Made by a program: the position numbers and the translations under genes. The notes below the pieces were generated by a model. It was given only the letters and a program-made list of their open reading frames with translations, was not told the origin of the DNA and made no database searches. This document shows, one piece after another, positions 1-9,173 of a stretch of 34,644 bases of DNA. This DNA comes from a candidate division Zixibacteria bacterium SM1_73 (lineage in GTDB: Bacteria > Zixibacteria > MSB-5A5 > SM1-73), in the NCBI GenBank assembly GCA_001304225.1, contig LJVD01000027.1, positions 1-34,644 on the forward strand, read 5' to 3'. Position 1 is the first letter of the stretch, and each line of letters opens with the position of its first letter.

Positions 1-57
1 TTTTCGGGTTTTTGGGAAATTTAAATCCCTGTGAATTCCAACTACTTAGATTGTCAA

Positions 58-102
58 AAAAGCCAGACGAGCAAGCTCGTCCACTACAGTTTTGTGGCTT
101 TT
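58..102. repeat. Palindromic intergenic element: outer AAAAGCCA/TGGCTTTT, inner hairpin GACGAGC-AA-GCTCGTC
   Basis: Inverted repeats read directly: 58-65 with 95-102, and 66-72 with 75-81. Confidence 0.6.
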
Positions 103-295
103 CAACACGCCCTTAAGGTTCACCCTGACTTCGTCCCGACGACTCACTTCGTGCCGCACTTCGTCCTGAGACTCAGTGTCGAAGGAAGCGCACTCAGTGC
201 GAGGCGTCTGAGGGAAGGGCTCCTGGCCCCGCAACAATCGGGCGGGCAGGTGCTTGCCCTACAAACTAACCTTTAACTTTAGAAAGGAGTGCATA

Positions 296-787
296 ATGGC
301 AAGGAGACATTATGTATTGTTGGGGCTTGTTGTTCTAACTTTCATTTTGGTCTGGACGCCGGTTCAAGCAGAGAAAAGGCCAATTCAGATTGCTCTGGTG
401 ACACCTATTCAAATCTTCCCGGAAGATGACCCCATCGTCGGCGTCAGATTTAATCTGCTTTATGGCCGGAACGTCTCGGTATCGGGACTGGATTTGGGGT
501 TGGTCAATCACACCACCACTGGCATGTTCAAGGGGTGGCAGCATGGTTTGGTTGGCATTGCTGATACCGACTTTATGGGCTGGCAGGACTGTGCAGTGAA
601 TGTCACGAACGGCAGGTTTGAGGGTTTCCAATGGGGGATTGTAAACTACGCCCATGCTATGAACGGATTCCAGCTTGGTCTGGTGAATTATGCCCAGACC
701 ATGAAAGGTTTGCAGATAGGATTTGTAAACATTATCCGCCAGGGTGGACAGTTTCCGGTCTTCCCTATCGTTAACTGGTCGTTCTAA
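296..787 (+). CDS. Exported LA_2272-like surface repeat protein (GLVN/GIVNYA repeats)
   Basis: ATG at 296 after AGAAAGGAG; signal peptide MARRHYVLLGLVVLTFILVWTPVQA; repeats GLDLGLVNHT, GFQWGIVNYA, GFQLGLVNYA, GLQIGFVNI. Confidence 0.75.
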   Translation: MARRHYVLLGLVVLTFILVWTPVQAEKRPIQIALVTPIQIFPEDDPIVGVRFNLLYGRNVSVSGLDLGLVNHTTTGMFKGWQHGLVGIADTDFMGWQDCAVNVTNGRFEGFQWGIVNYAHAMNGFQLGLVNYAQTMKGLQIGFVNIIRQGGQFPVFPIVNWSF

Positions 788-992
788 GGATCCTGCAGTT
801 CGGTATTACAGGTCAGGCATGGCGCAGCCTGCTTGGTAAAAAAAGATTGTCAGCCACCTCATTGTTCATTTGGATTCATTGGAAGCCAAATGGCCTTTAG
901 GATGGTTGACCTGCAAGAATGAACCGGACACGAAGCAGCATCTGGATACAAAGTGGCTGGTTGAAATGATTTTTTCGGAAAGAGGTAAAAGA

Positions 993-1544
993 ATGCTAAC
1001 GGTGAGACAAATTGCAGGTATATTTGTTTTTATTTCAATGCTTCTACCAAGGACTGTCTTTGGGCAGGATGAGAAGAAGGAGGATGTGTGGGAACCCCTC
1101 AGGTTCTTTGTTGGCTCGTGGGAGGGTGAAGGAGAGGGGCGACCTGGAGCCTCAAAAGCTAAAAGAGAGTATAGATTTGTTTTGCAGGGGAAATTTCTTG
1201 AGGCAAAAAACAAATCGGTCTATGAGCCACAAGAGGATAATCCCAAAGGCGAGGTGCATGAGGATTGGGGTCTTTTCAGCTACGATCAGAACAGAAAGAA
1301 GATCGTTTTTCGACAGTTCCATGCAGAAGGATTTGTCAATCAATATGTTTTGGATAGCCTTTCTGCGGACGGCAAGACTTTGGTCTTCGTTACGGAGAGC
1401 ATAGAGAATATCCCTTCTGGCTGGCGAGCAAGGGAGACGTATAAGATTGTAAGTGATGACGAATTCACTGAGACCTTCGAGCTTGCTCCTCCGGAACGAG
1501 ACTTCGAGGTATATATAGAGAACCAGTTCAAACGAAAACGATGA
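993..1544 (+). CDS. Exported hypothetical protein, probable lipocalin/FABP-like heme-binding beta-barrel domain
   Basis: Signal peptide MLTVRQIAGIFVFISMLLPRTVFG; FVGSWEGEGEG motif typical of THAP4/nitrobindin-like barrels; ATG 993 is preceded by AGAGGTAAAAG. Confidence 0.6.
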   Translation: MLTVRQIAGIFVFISMLLPRTVFGQDEKKEDVWEPLRFFVGSWEGEGEGRPGASKAKREYRFVLQGKFLEAKNKSVYEPQEDNPKGEVHEDWGLFSYDQNRKKIVFRQFHAEGFVNQYVLDSLSADGKTLVFVTESIENIPSGWRARETYKIVSDDEFTETFELAPPERDFEVYIENQFKRKR

Positions 1545-1671
1545 GGTGGTTAACCATCCTTCGGGGCTGCTCCTCAAAATAAACCTTCCGGATGGTTAAC
1601 CTGCGAAACTTCGGGCCTTGGTTCATTATATGGCAACGTGTTGAAGCTCGCTGAGGAAACGAGGTGACCAG

Positions 1672-2337
1672 ATGAATGCAAACAAATCTTCACGTAAAAA
1701 GCGAAGCTGTTTCGAGTTAGCTCCTTTGGAAAAAAAAGCATTGAGTAGCATATTCAAGACGATATTGGAATTCGGAAGGGCTCCGACAGTAGAAGAGCTT
1801 GAGCTGTCCATGAAAGAATCCGGGAGCAGGGTAATCACTATTTTAGATGAGCTTGAGGAAAAGGATCTCCTCTTAAGAAGAAAAGGAACTCAACAGGTTG
1901 TAAGCATTTATCCATTTTCCCTGACGTCTACAAAACATCAGATCGTACTGGAAGATGGTAAGGCGTTATTTGCCATGTGTGCAGTTGATGCCCTGGGAAT
2001 GCCGAACATGTTTAACAAAAATGTCGAGGTGATCTCCCAGTGCGAATGGTGCAAGCAAGAAATAACTATCGAAATCAAAAATGGAGAGGTCACAACAAGA
2101 TCTCATCCGCACATTCAGATATGGAATCTTGAAAGGCAAGAAGGCCCTTCTGCCGAAACCTGTTGCCCAGTGATCAGCTTCTTCTGTTCGGATGAGCATT
2201 TTAGAGAGTGGCAGGATAAAAATTCTGATTTAGCTAAAAAAGGGCAGAATAATGCGTTAGACCAAGCATATCCCGACATAAGAGAACGTTGGAAACGCTA
2301 TGGAGAGACAGTGGGGGTCCGGGGAAAGAAATCATAG
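1672..2337 (+). CDS. Alkylmercury lyase (MerB)-like protein
   Basis: FAMCAVDALG (Cys and Asp of the MerB catalytic set) and ETCCPVISFFCSDEH (second catalytic Cys region); N-terminal winged-helix-like part. Confidence 0.7.
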   Translation: MNANKSSRKKRSCFELAPLEKKALSSIFKTILEFGRAPTVEELELSMKESGSRVITILDELEEKDLLLRRKGTQQVVSIYPFSLTSTKHQIVLEDGKALFAMCAVDALGMPNMFNKNVEVISQCEWCKQEITIEIKNGEVTTRSHPHIQIWNLERQEGPSAETCCPVISFFCSDEHFREWQDKNSDLAKKGQNNALDQAYPDIRERWKRYGETVGVRGKKS

Positions 2338-2424
2338 GCAGCTTGTATGGCTGTCTCGTAGGTGAAGCGTATCTGTACGGATTGCTTGACAAGATAATTG
2401 TACAATAACTACGGAGGGTGTTAT

Positions 2425-3270
2425 ATGAACCTATACGATTTGATCATGAAGCGAAGGTCGACAAGAAACTTCAAAGATCAAGAAATCCCAGAACATATCA
2501 TTGAACGACTTGTTGATGCGGCAAATAATGCTCCATCCGGAGGTAACATTCAGCCCCCCTCGGTTATCCTGGTACAGGAATCGGATGCCAGGAAAGAACT
2601 GGCGAAGATGGTTGGAGATCAACCCTGGGTGAGAAATGCTCCGCTCTCGATGATCTTCTGTATTGATTTCTTCCGGATAAAAAGATGGGCATCCATATTT
2701 GATACTGATTTCAAAGGAGAGAAAGCTTTTTTACCATTCCTGATAGCATACGCTGATCTTATGTGTGCCGCCCAAAACGTCGTAATTTTGGCCCAAGGCC
2801 ATGGGCTCGGATCGGTCTACATAGGCACGATCCTGGATGTTATAGACAAAGCCAGACAGTATTTTGCCATACCGAAGTATGTTCTTCCCATGATGGTCTT
2901 ATCCATCGGGTATCCCAAGTCCGTTCCTAAAAACGTTCCCAAATTGAATAGGAAGGTGATCGCGCACAGGGAAAGGTACAAAAAATTAAGTGATGATGAG
3001 ATTAAAAAGGCTTTTGAAGATAAATATGGCAATTTCGAGGATAATGTGGAGAACTACCTTCACCGCACTTATGTGGAAGCTGTGGAGGCAGAGAAGCAGC
3101 AGAAGCCAGAATGGGCTGACATAGAATCGATCAAGAAAGAGATGAAGAAGCTGAACATAAGAAACAATGCTCAGTTTCTGTTCAAGCTCAGATACCCTTC
3201 TGACGAGATGATCAAGCTGAATGAGAGTTTGATTCGTGCATTCAAGAATGCGGGATTTGATTTCTTTTGA
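2425..3270 (+). CDS. Nitroreductase family protein with long C-terminal extension
   Basis: MNLYDLIMKRRSTRNFKDQEIPEHIIERLVDAANNAPSGGNIQP...; RBS GGAGGG upstream of ATG 2425. Confidence 0.85.
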   Translation: MNLYDLIMKRRSTRNFKDQEIPEHIIERLVDAANNAPSGGNIQPPSVILVQESDARKELAKMVGDQPWVRNAPLSMIFCIDFFRIKRWASIFDTDFKGEKAFLPFLIAYADLMCAAQNVVILAQGHGLGSVYIGTILDVIDKARQYFAIPKYVLPMMVLSIGYPKSVPKNVPKLNRKVIAHRERYKKLSDDEIKKAFEDKYGNFEDNVENYLHRTYVEAVEAEKQQKPEWADIESIKKEMKKLNIRNNAQFLFKLRYPSDEMIKLNESLIRAFKNAGFDFF

Positions 3271-3371
3271 TTATAGCTGATTAGATTATCCACGACAATA
3301 ATATTCACCCAAGGGCTGCGTGGCGGACAAACAGGTGGAGGGATAGCCGAAATTGGAGGAAAGGAGTGATA

Positions 3372-4169
3372 ATGAAGATTCTTTTTAAGCACGTTTTGGG
3401 AATCGCTTTAGTCTTTTCTGTATTGCAGTTTTTCATCGGGGCATTAAGTTACGCGCAATCTACAAATCCTGAAATATCCGATGTGGACGAGATGCTTAAC
3501 GTAATGGCGAACACTTTCAAGAACAAAATTGAAGATGACTTTTCAGCAATCGCGCAGTTTGATATTAAGGACCAAAAAGATTCTTGGCACGTGATTGTGA
3601 AAAAGGGACGGAGTGTAATCGTGGGTAGGGGTCCACACAAACAGGCTCGTTTCTACTTCTCTGCTACTACGGATACGCTGCGTCTTATTTACCAGGGTAA
3701 GATGACGGCGATGACAGCGGCGGGTAAAGCAAAAGGCTCCGATAATGCACCATTAAACTTAGAATTGGCTGAGGGTTTGGAATTCACTCCAGAGATCAGA
3801 ACTCAGCTTTATACCTTTCTTTACCGCTTCTTCAATCCCTCACTCCCAGAAAGAATTTTGCTGGGTGAGGAGTATTCTCGCGTCGTACATGGTGGGCATG
3901 TTGTTCCTCTATATTATCATCCAGGATTCCGTAGCGCTTGGTATCTATTGAAAAAAGGGGAGAGATTAAATGAGCCGGGTGATACTAATCCCTATCCACA
4001 GGCTTTCATTTTTATTGAGGGCGAAGGCTTTGGAAAGATCGGGGACCAAACAATTAGAGTAAAAGCAGGTGAGTCTTATTACATTCCACCCAACTCCGAC
4101 CACGTTGTTTGGACAGAAAGTGACAAGCCCCTAGTTTTGATTTGGCTTGCTTGGGGAGAAGGAGCTTGA
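3372..4169 (+). CDS. Exported protein with SCP2 sterol-binding-like domain fused to a C-terminal cupin
   Basis: Signal peptide; SCP2-like region (SVIVGRGPHKQARFYFSATTDTLRLIYQGKMTAMTAAGKAKGS); cupin region (GEGFGKIGDQTIRVKAGESYYIPPNSDHVVW). Confidence 0.65.
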   Translation: MKILFKHVLGIALVFSVLQFFIGALSYAQSTNPEISDVDEMLNVMANTFKNKIEDDFSAIAQFDIKDQKDSWHVIVKKGRSVIVGRGPHKQARFYFSATTDTLRLIYQGKMTAMTAAGKAKGSDNAPLNLELAEGLEFTPEIRTQLYTFLYRFFNPSLPERILLGEEYSRVVHGGHVVPLYYHPGFRSAWYLLKKGERLNEPGDTNPYPQAFIFIEGEGFGKIGDQTIRVKAGESYYIPPNSDHVVWTESDKPLVLIWLAWGEGA

Positions 4170-4237
4170 AACTATATGCCAACTTCGACTAACCCGGGAC
4201 TTGAAGATCTCGGCAATAGCTTACAGGAGATGAAACA

Positions 4238-5200
4238 ATGAAGGATATAATTACTACGCTGCTCAACTCAGATGAACCATCGGTGCGGTTCAAGGTCTTG
4301 GTGAACGTTTTGGGGGAGAGGCCAGACTCACCCAAAATAAGAAGACTTCAAGAAGAGATAAGGTCGTCACCGAGGGTGAGGCTACTTCTTTCCTTGAGAG
4401 ACAAAGATGGAACAATGCCATTTAACCCTTATAAGAAATGGATCGGTGCTCATTGGGTGCTGGCGGACCTGGCAGATATAGGCTATCCACCTGGGGACAG
4501 ATCACTTATTCCATTAAGGGAGAGGGTATATCAATGGCTTCTTTCAAAAGAACATGAAAGGAAAATAAAAAACATCAATGGCCGGACAAGAAGGTGTGCT
4601 TCTCAGGAGAGCAATGCTTTGTATTGTCTTCTCACACTTGGGTTAGCCGATGACCGAACCGACGAACTGGCAAGGCGATTGGTGAGGTGGCAATGGCCCG
4701 ACGGGGGATGGAATTGTGATAAAAGTCCTGAAGCGGTAAATTCCTCCTATCACGAAACCTGGATTCCCCTTCGCGCCTTGGCTCTGCATGCTAAACTTGC
4801 CGGAAACACAGAATCGAAAAAATCTGTAAGACGTGCCGCCGAAGTCTTCCTTAAAAGAAGGCTGTACAAAAAACAAAAAGACGGATCCGTTATCTCGGAG
4901 GATTTTGTTAAGCTGCATTATCCGTGTTATTGGCATTATGATATATTGTGTGGTCTGAAGGTATTGGCTGAGGCAGGCTTTATCAATGACGAACGCTGTA
5001 ATGATGCTTTGGATTTGCTGGAATCGAAGATATTGCCGGATGGGGGATTTCCGGCTGAGGCAAAGTATTATCGGGTCTCAGGTGAAGCAAAGAGCGGACG
5101 CTCTTTGGTTGATTGGGGAGGTGTGAGCAAAAGGAGAATGAATGAGTTCGTAACAGCCGATGCTTTGTTCGTGTTGAAGAGAGCAGGACGATTGAGGTGA
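4238..5200 (+). CDS. Prenyltransferase/terpene-cyclase-like alpha-alpha toroid protein
   Basis: QW-like repeats (WQWPDGGWNCDKSPEA, LLESKILPDGGFPAEAKYY); ORF 4238-5200. Confidence 0.65.
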   Translation: MKDIITTLLNSDEPSVRFKVLVNVLGERPDSPKIRRLQEEIRSSPRVRLLLSLRDKDGTMPFNPYKKWIGAHWVLADLADIGYPPGDRSLIPLRERVYQWLLSKEHERKIKNINGRTRRCASQESNALYCLLTLGLADDRTDELARRLVRWQWPDGGWNCDKSPEAVNSSYHETWIPLRALALHAKLAGNTESKKSVRRAAEVFLKRRLYKKQKDGSVISEDFVKLHYPCYWHYDILCGLKVLAEAGFINDERCNDALDLLESKILPDGGFPAEAKYYRVSGEAKSGRSLVDWGGVSKRRMNEFVTADALFVLKRAGRLR

Positions 5201-5342
5201 CCTGCCGAATTATCGCTTCACCCAAACACGTTCGAGATTTTGGCTGAATCCGGTCCGGGCCAGGATCCATTTTTCCAAAGAGGTTTTGCAAATCACCCTT
5301 TAAAAAACCATGGCAAAAAAGCTTTCATTAGAGAGGAAATGA

Positions 5343-6119
5343 ATGATGGAGCAAATAAGGATAATTGACACTAATGCAGACAATATCTGTGAATACGGAT
5401 TCTGTGGGTACAAGGACATAAAACAAGAAGGATATAAACGAAAGATAGATTGGCTTAAGAAACGGTTCTCTGAGGGCATGAGATTTAAAGTTTTGCATTC
5501 AGCTAAAAAAGGAGCTGTCGGAGCCATTGAATATGTTCCAGGTAAATATGCATGGAGGGCCATAGATGCGGATGGATATATGGTAATTCACTGCATATTC
5601 ATAATACCGAAAGAATACAAAGGAAAAGGCTATGGATCGCTTTTGGTGAAAGAGTGCTTGAAGGATGCAAAAAAGGGGAAAATGTACGGTGTAGCAGTGG
5701 TCACTCGTAAAGGCACATGGATGGCGGGCAAGGAATTATTCTTGAAAAATGGATTTGAAGTCGTTGATGAGGCGCCTCCTGATTTTGAGTTACTGGTAAA
5801 AAAATTCAAAAAGAGCGCACCTTCACCCAAATTCAAGGAGGATTGGGAAAAAAGACTTAAGCCATATGGCAAAGGCCTGACGATCATTTGTTCAGATCAA
5901 TGCCCTTATGTTGCTAAATCTGTCAAAGAAATAAACGAGACGGCGCAGAGGGAATATGGCATAAAACCGAAAATAATCGAGCTGAGAAATTGCAGAAAGG
6001 CCCAAAGTGCCCCCACAGCATATGGGATCTTCAGCATAGTATACAGCGGGAAAGTGGTTGCCGATCATCCCATAAGTAATACAAGATTTCTTAATATTAT
6101 GAACAAAGAGCTGAAATGA
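5343..6119 (+). CDS. GNAT N-acetyltransferase with C-terminal YoaP-like domain
   Basis: GNAT core (IIPKEYKGKGYGSLLVKECLKDAKKGKMYGVAVVTRKGTWMAGKELFLKNGFEVVD); YoaP-like C-terminus (CPYVAKSVKEI...AYGIFSIVYSGKVVADHPIS). Confidence 0.8.
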   Translation: MMEQIRIIDTNADNICEYGFCGYKDIKQEGYKRKIDWLKKRFSEGMRFKVLHSAKKGAVGAIEYVPGKYAWRAIDADGYMVIHCIFIIPKEYKGKGYGSLLVKECLKDAKKGKMYGVAVVTRKGTWMAGKELFLKNGFEVVDEAPPDFELLVKKFKKSAPSPKFKEDWEKRLKPYGKGLTIICSDQCPYVAKSVKEINETAQREYGIKPKIIELRNCRKAQSAPTAYGIFSIVYSGKVVADHPISNTRFLNIMNKELK

Positions 6120-6132
6120 CGAGGTAGAGCCC

Positions 6133-6714
6133 GTGGTGAGAATAACTGAAAAGCTATATGTAACTAATAGGAATGATTGGCGCGCATGGCTTGAGAAGAA
6201 TCATGACAGCAAAAAAGAAGTGTGGTTGATCTGCTATAAAAAACACACGGGCAAACCCAGAATCCCCTATGATGCTGCAGTTGAAGAAGCATTGTGCTTC
6301 GGCTGGATAGACAGTACCGTGAAAAGGATCAATGATGAAAAGTACGCCCAAAAATTCACTCCGCGTAATGCTAAAAACAAATGGTCTGAATTGAATATCA
6401 AAAGGACCAAGAAGATGATACGAGAAGGAAGGATGACCAAGGTTGGGCTAGCAAAATGCAAAGAGGCGTTGAGGAGTGGAGGAAAGGAATCGAAAACAAA
6501 ACCATCAAAGAAGAAGCTGGTTATTCCGCCTGATCTAAAAGAGGCGTTAGTGAAAATTAGAAAAGCTTGGGAGAATTTCAACAGCTTCGCACCCAGTTAC
6601 AAAAGACAGTATATCGGATGGGTAACAAGTGCAAGAAAGGAAGAAACACGGGAAAAACGAATCAATCGGGTCGTCGAATGGGCCGCGCAGAATAAAAAGC
6701 CAGGTATGATATAA
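6133..6714 (+). CDS. YdeI/OmpD-associated family protein
   Basis: WRAWLEKNHDSKKEVWLICYKKHTGKP..YDAAVEEALCFGWIDSTVKRI..YAQKFTPRNAKNKWSE; GTG start. Confidence 0.85.
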   Translation: MVRITEKLYVTNRNDWRAWLEKNHDSKKEVWLICYKKHTGKPRIPYDAAVEEALCFGWIDSTVKRINDEKYAQKFTPRNAKNKWSELNIKRTKKMIREGRMTKVGLAKCKEALRSGGKESKTKPSKKKLVIPPDLKEALVKIRKAWENFNSFAPSYKRQYIGWVTSARKEETREKRINRVVEWAAQNKKPGMI

Positions 6715-6716
6715 AA

Positions 6717-6782
6717 CTGCTTGCTGGTCATCCAACCGGGAATAAAAGATTCATGAACATTATGGATACGGAGATAAAATAA
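6717..6782 (+). pseudogene. 3' remnant of a second GNAT-YoaP-type gene
   Basis: Translates as LLAGHPTGNKRFMNIMDTEIK*, aligning with the C-terminus of CDS 5343-6119, VVADHPISNTRFLNIMNKELK*. Confidence 0.75.
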
Positions 6783-6783
6783 C

Positions 6784-7395
6784 ATGTTGCCGGATTTGAG
6801 TAAAAAAAGTATTGATGTTGAAGGTGTGGCTAAAAAGGTATTGAAGGATGAAAAAGTGCTTTCAGAACTGTTAGAGGGGATCTTATGTAAAAAGGAAACA
6901 ATAAGATTCAACAGCTATGAGGTTTTATTGTTCTTAAGCGAGAACCACCCAAAAGTGGTATACCCCAAATGGGATTTCTTCGCAGGATTGATTGATAGTG
7001 ATAATACCTACTTAAAGTTCATTGCCATCAACGTAATTGCAAACCTTGTTAGAGTTGATACAGAAAACAAGTTTGAGAAGATATTCGCCAGGTATTATAC
7101 TCTGCTCAATGACAGTGTAGTTGTGGCTGGACACATTACAGCTAATTCTGGAAAGATTGCCAAGGCCAAACCGAAACTTCAGACAAAGATAACAAACAAG
7201 TTATTGAGCATAGATAAGACCAATCAGAAACACAAGGACCTGATAAAAGCCGGTGCCGTAGAATCTTTCGGCGAATACTTTGAAGAGGCCGCGGACAAGA
7301 AGAAGATAATAGAATTTGTCAAGGCACAATTGAATTGCAAGAGCCCGAAGACAAAAAAGATTGCAAAGGAATTCCTAAAACAGTATGAGAGATGA
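6784..7395 (+). CDS. HEAT/armadillo-like helical repeat protein (paralog 1)
   Basis: Helical protein clearly homologous to CDS 8478-9104 (shared YPKWD, GEYFE.A.DKKKII.FVK, LQTKITN.LLSIDKT). Confidence 0.65.
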   Translation: MLPDLSKKSIDVEGVAKKVLKDEKVLSELLEGILCKKETIRFNSYEVLLFLSENHPKVVYPKWDFFAGLIDSDNTYLKFIAINVIANLVRVDTENKFEKIFARYYTLLNDSVVVAGHITANSGKIAKAKPKLQTKITNKLLSIDKTNQKHKDLIKAGAVESFGEYFEEAADKKKIIEFVKAQLNCKSPKTKKIAKEFLKQYER

Positions 7396-7473
7396 GAGAG
7401 GATGTAGTGCGACATGTTACGCGAAATCCGATGCCATTGCAAAATACTAATTGAGGCAGAAGAGTAAACAAGA

Positions 7474-8316
7474 ATGCTTAAAATTATATTGATCATTTTG
7501 GGGATATTGATCGTGGTTGTGGCATCAGTTATAACTGCTGGCAATGTTGTGTTTAAACAAAAAGTAAAAAATGAAGTCGAGGAGCTTTTCAAAAAGAGTG
7601 GAGAAATAAAACCAGAAATAGTCACTGAAGCAGGTTTGAAAGCACTGCCCGAATCGGTTCAACGGTGCTTAAGATTCGCACAAATCGTAGGCAAGCAAAA
7701 AATCAGAACGGTGAGACTAAGACAAAAAGGTTTTTTCAGACAAAAGCCAAACCAAAAATGGACCCCTTTTAAGGCTGAACAATACTATACAACTGATCCT
7801 CCTTCTTTTATCTGGCATGGAACTTTGAAAGCTGCTCCATTGTTCTCAATAAGTGCAAGAGACTCATACTTTGAAGGTAAAGGAAATATGCTTATCAAGT
7901 TGTTATCCACATTCACAGTTGCAGATGCAAAGGGAAAGGAGATGGACGAAGCTAATCTATTGCGATACCTTAATGAGGTTATGTGGTTTCCAACTGCCTA
8001 TTTGAGTCACAATGTCCAGTGGGAACCCATCAATGCCAACTCTGCGAAAGCGACAATGAGTGATAAAGGAGTGACAGTTACTGCGATATTGTATTTTGAT
8101 GAAAAGGGCGAGCTGACGAATTTTGTCGCAGAGCGTTTTTGTGCAGTTACCAAGGCGAAGGAAACTTGGGAAACGCCAATTCACCAATACGAAGAGATAA
8201 AAGGTATTCGGATTCCGATCAAAGGTGAAGGAGTATGGAAATTGAGTTCAGGTGATTTCAGTTACATACGATTGGAAGTCACGGATATTGAATACAATAA
8301 TCCTTCAATATATTGA
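7474..8316 (+). CDS. DUF6544 (formerly DUF6920)-like membrane-anchored protein
   Basis: N-terminal TM segment; LPESVQRCLRFAQIVGKQKIRTVRLRQKGFFR..., LRYLNEVMWFPTAYLSHNVQWEPI typical of this family. Confidence 0.65.
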   Translation: MLKIILIILGILIVVVASVITAGNVVFKQKVKNEVEELFKKSGEIKPEIVTEAGLKALPESVQRCLRFAQIVGKQKIRTVRLRQKGFFRQKPNQKWTPFKAEQYYTTDPPSFIWHGTLKAAPLFSISARDSYFEGKGNMLIKLLSTFTVADAKGKEMDEANLLRYLNEVMWFPTAYLSHNVQWEPINANSAKATMSDKGVTVTAILYFDEKGELTNFVAERFCAVTKAKETWETPIHQYEEIKGIRIPIKGEGVWKLSSGDFSYIRLEVTDIEYNNPSIY

Positions 8317-8337
8317 ACTAATTTCTAGCAGATAGAG

Positions 8338-8471
8338 TGGTTCAGTGAGTACTTCGAAGAAGTAAAGAATAAGAAGAAGATAATAGAATTTGTTGAGAGA
8401 AAATCAAAGGCAGGAGTCCAAGGACAAGGAAGAAAGCAAAGGGATTTTTGAAGAAGTGGGATAGAGAATGA
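8338..8471 (+). pseudogene. Frameshifted 3' remnant of a third HEAT-like paralog
   Basis: Reads FSEYFEEVKNKKKIIEFVERKSK then, after a frame change, RSPRTRKKAKGFLKKWDRE*; matches the C-termini of 6784-7395 and 8478-9104. Confidence 0.85.
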
Positions 8472-8477
8472 GGAGAT

Positions 8478-9104
8478 TTGAGTATGAACAAAAAGTTTGA
8501 TTCAAAGATTCGGATTGCGGCAAGGAAGGTAATGAATGATGAAAAATCACTTTCAGAAGTAATTAGGGGGCTCGCCTCAGAAAAACCTAAAATTAAATAC
8601 CAAAGCGGCAAAATACTGATGTTTCTAAGTCAGGAAAATCCCAAAATGTTATATCCCAAATGGGATAGCTTTGTGGACCTATTAAACAATGAAAACACCT
8701 TTATGAAATCCATTGGCATAATCATAATTTCTAATCTTACCAGGACGGACACTAAAAACAAGTTCGATAAGATATTTGATAAGTTCTACAAACTGCTTAA
8801 TGACGAGAGCATGATTACCGCAGCCAATCTTGCAGGTTATTCTGGCATGATAGGTCAGGCAAAACCAGAACTACAAACTAAGATAACAAACAGTTTGCTA
8901 AGCATAGATAAGACCCATCACAGCCCGGAATGCAAGAACATTATCAAGGGGAAGGCAATTTTATCATTGGGTGAATACTTTGAACAAGCCAAAGATAAAA
9001 AGAAGATAATTCAGTTTGTAAAGCGAGAATCAAAGAACACTAGATCCGCCACCAGAAAAAAGGCAGAGAGATTTTTGAAGAAGTGGGATAAAGGCTGTTT
9101 GTGA
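8478..9104 (+). CDS. HEAT/armadillo-like helical repeat protein (paralog 2)
   Basis: Homologous to CDS 6784-7395 along its length. Confidence 0.65.
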   Translation: MSMNKKFDSKIRIAARKVMNDEKSLSEVIRGLASEKPKIKYQSGKILMFLSQENPKMLYPKWDSFVDLLNNENTFMKSIGIIIISNLTRTDTKNKFDKIFDKFYKLLNDESMITAANLAGYSGMIGQAKPELQTKITNSLLSIDKTHHSPECKNIIKGKAILSLGEYFEQAKDKKKIIQFVKRESKNTRSATRKKAERFLKKWDKGCL

Positions 9105-9173
9105 AAAACAGGTTTGAATCGTTCGATTCGGCTGGATCAGTTTATCGCATTACAAAGAGGTAGATGAAGAAAG

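Noticed and set aside
31-276. ORF of 81 aa at the left edge
   Set aside because: Overlaps palindromic repeat sequence; composition not protein-like; no convincing RBS.
9101-9163. Short open tail VKNRFESFDSAGSVYRITKR*
   Set aside because: May be another gene relic, but too short and without an internal paralog for comparison.
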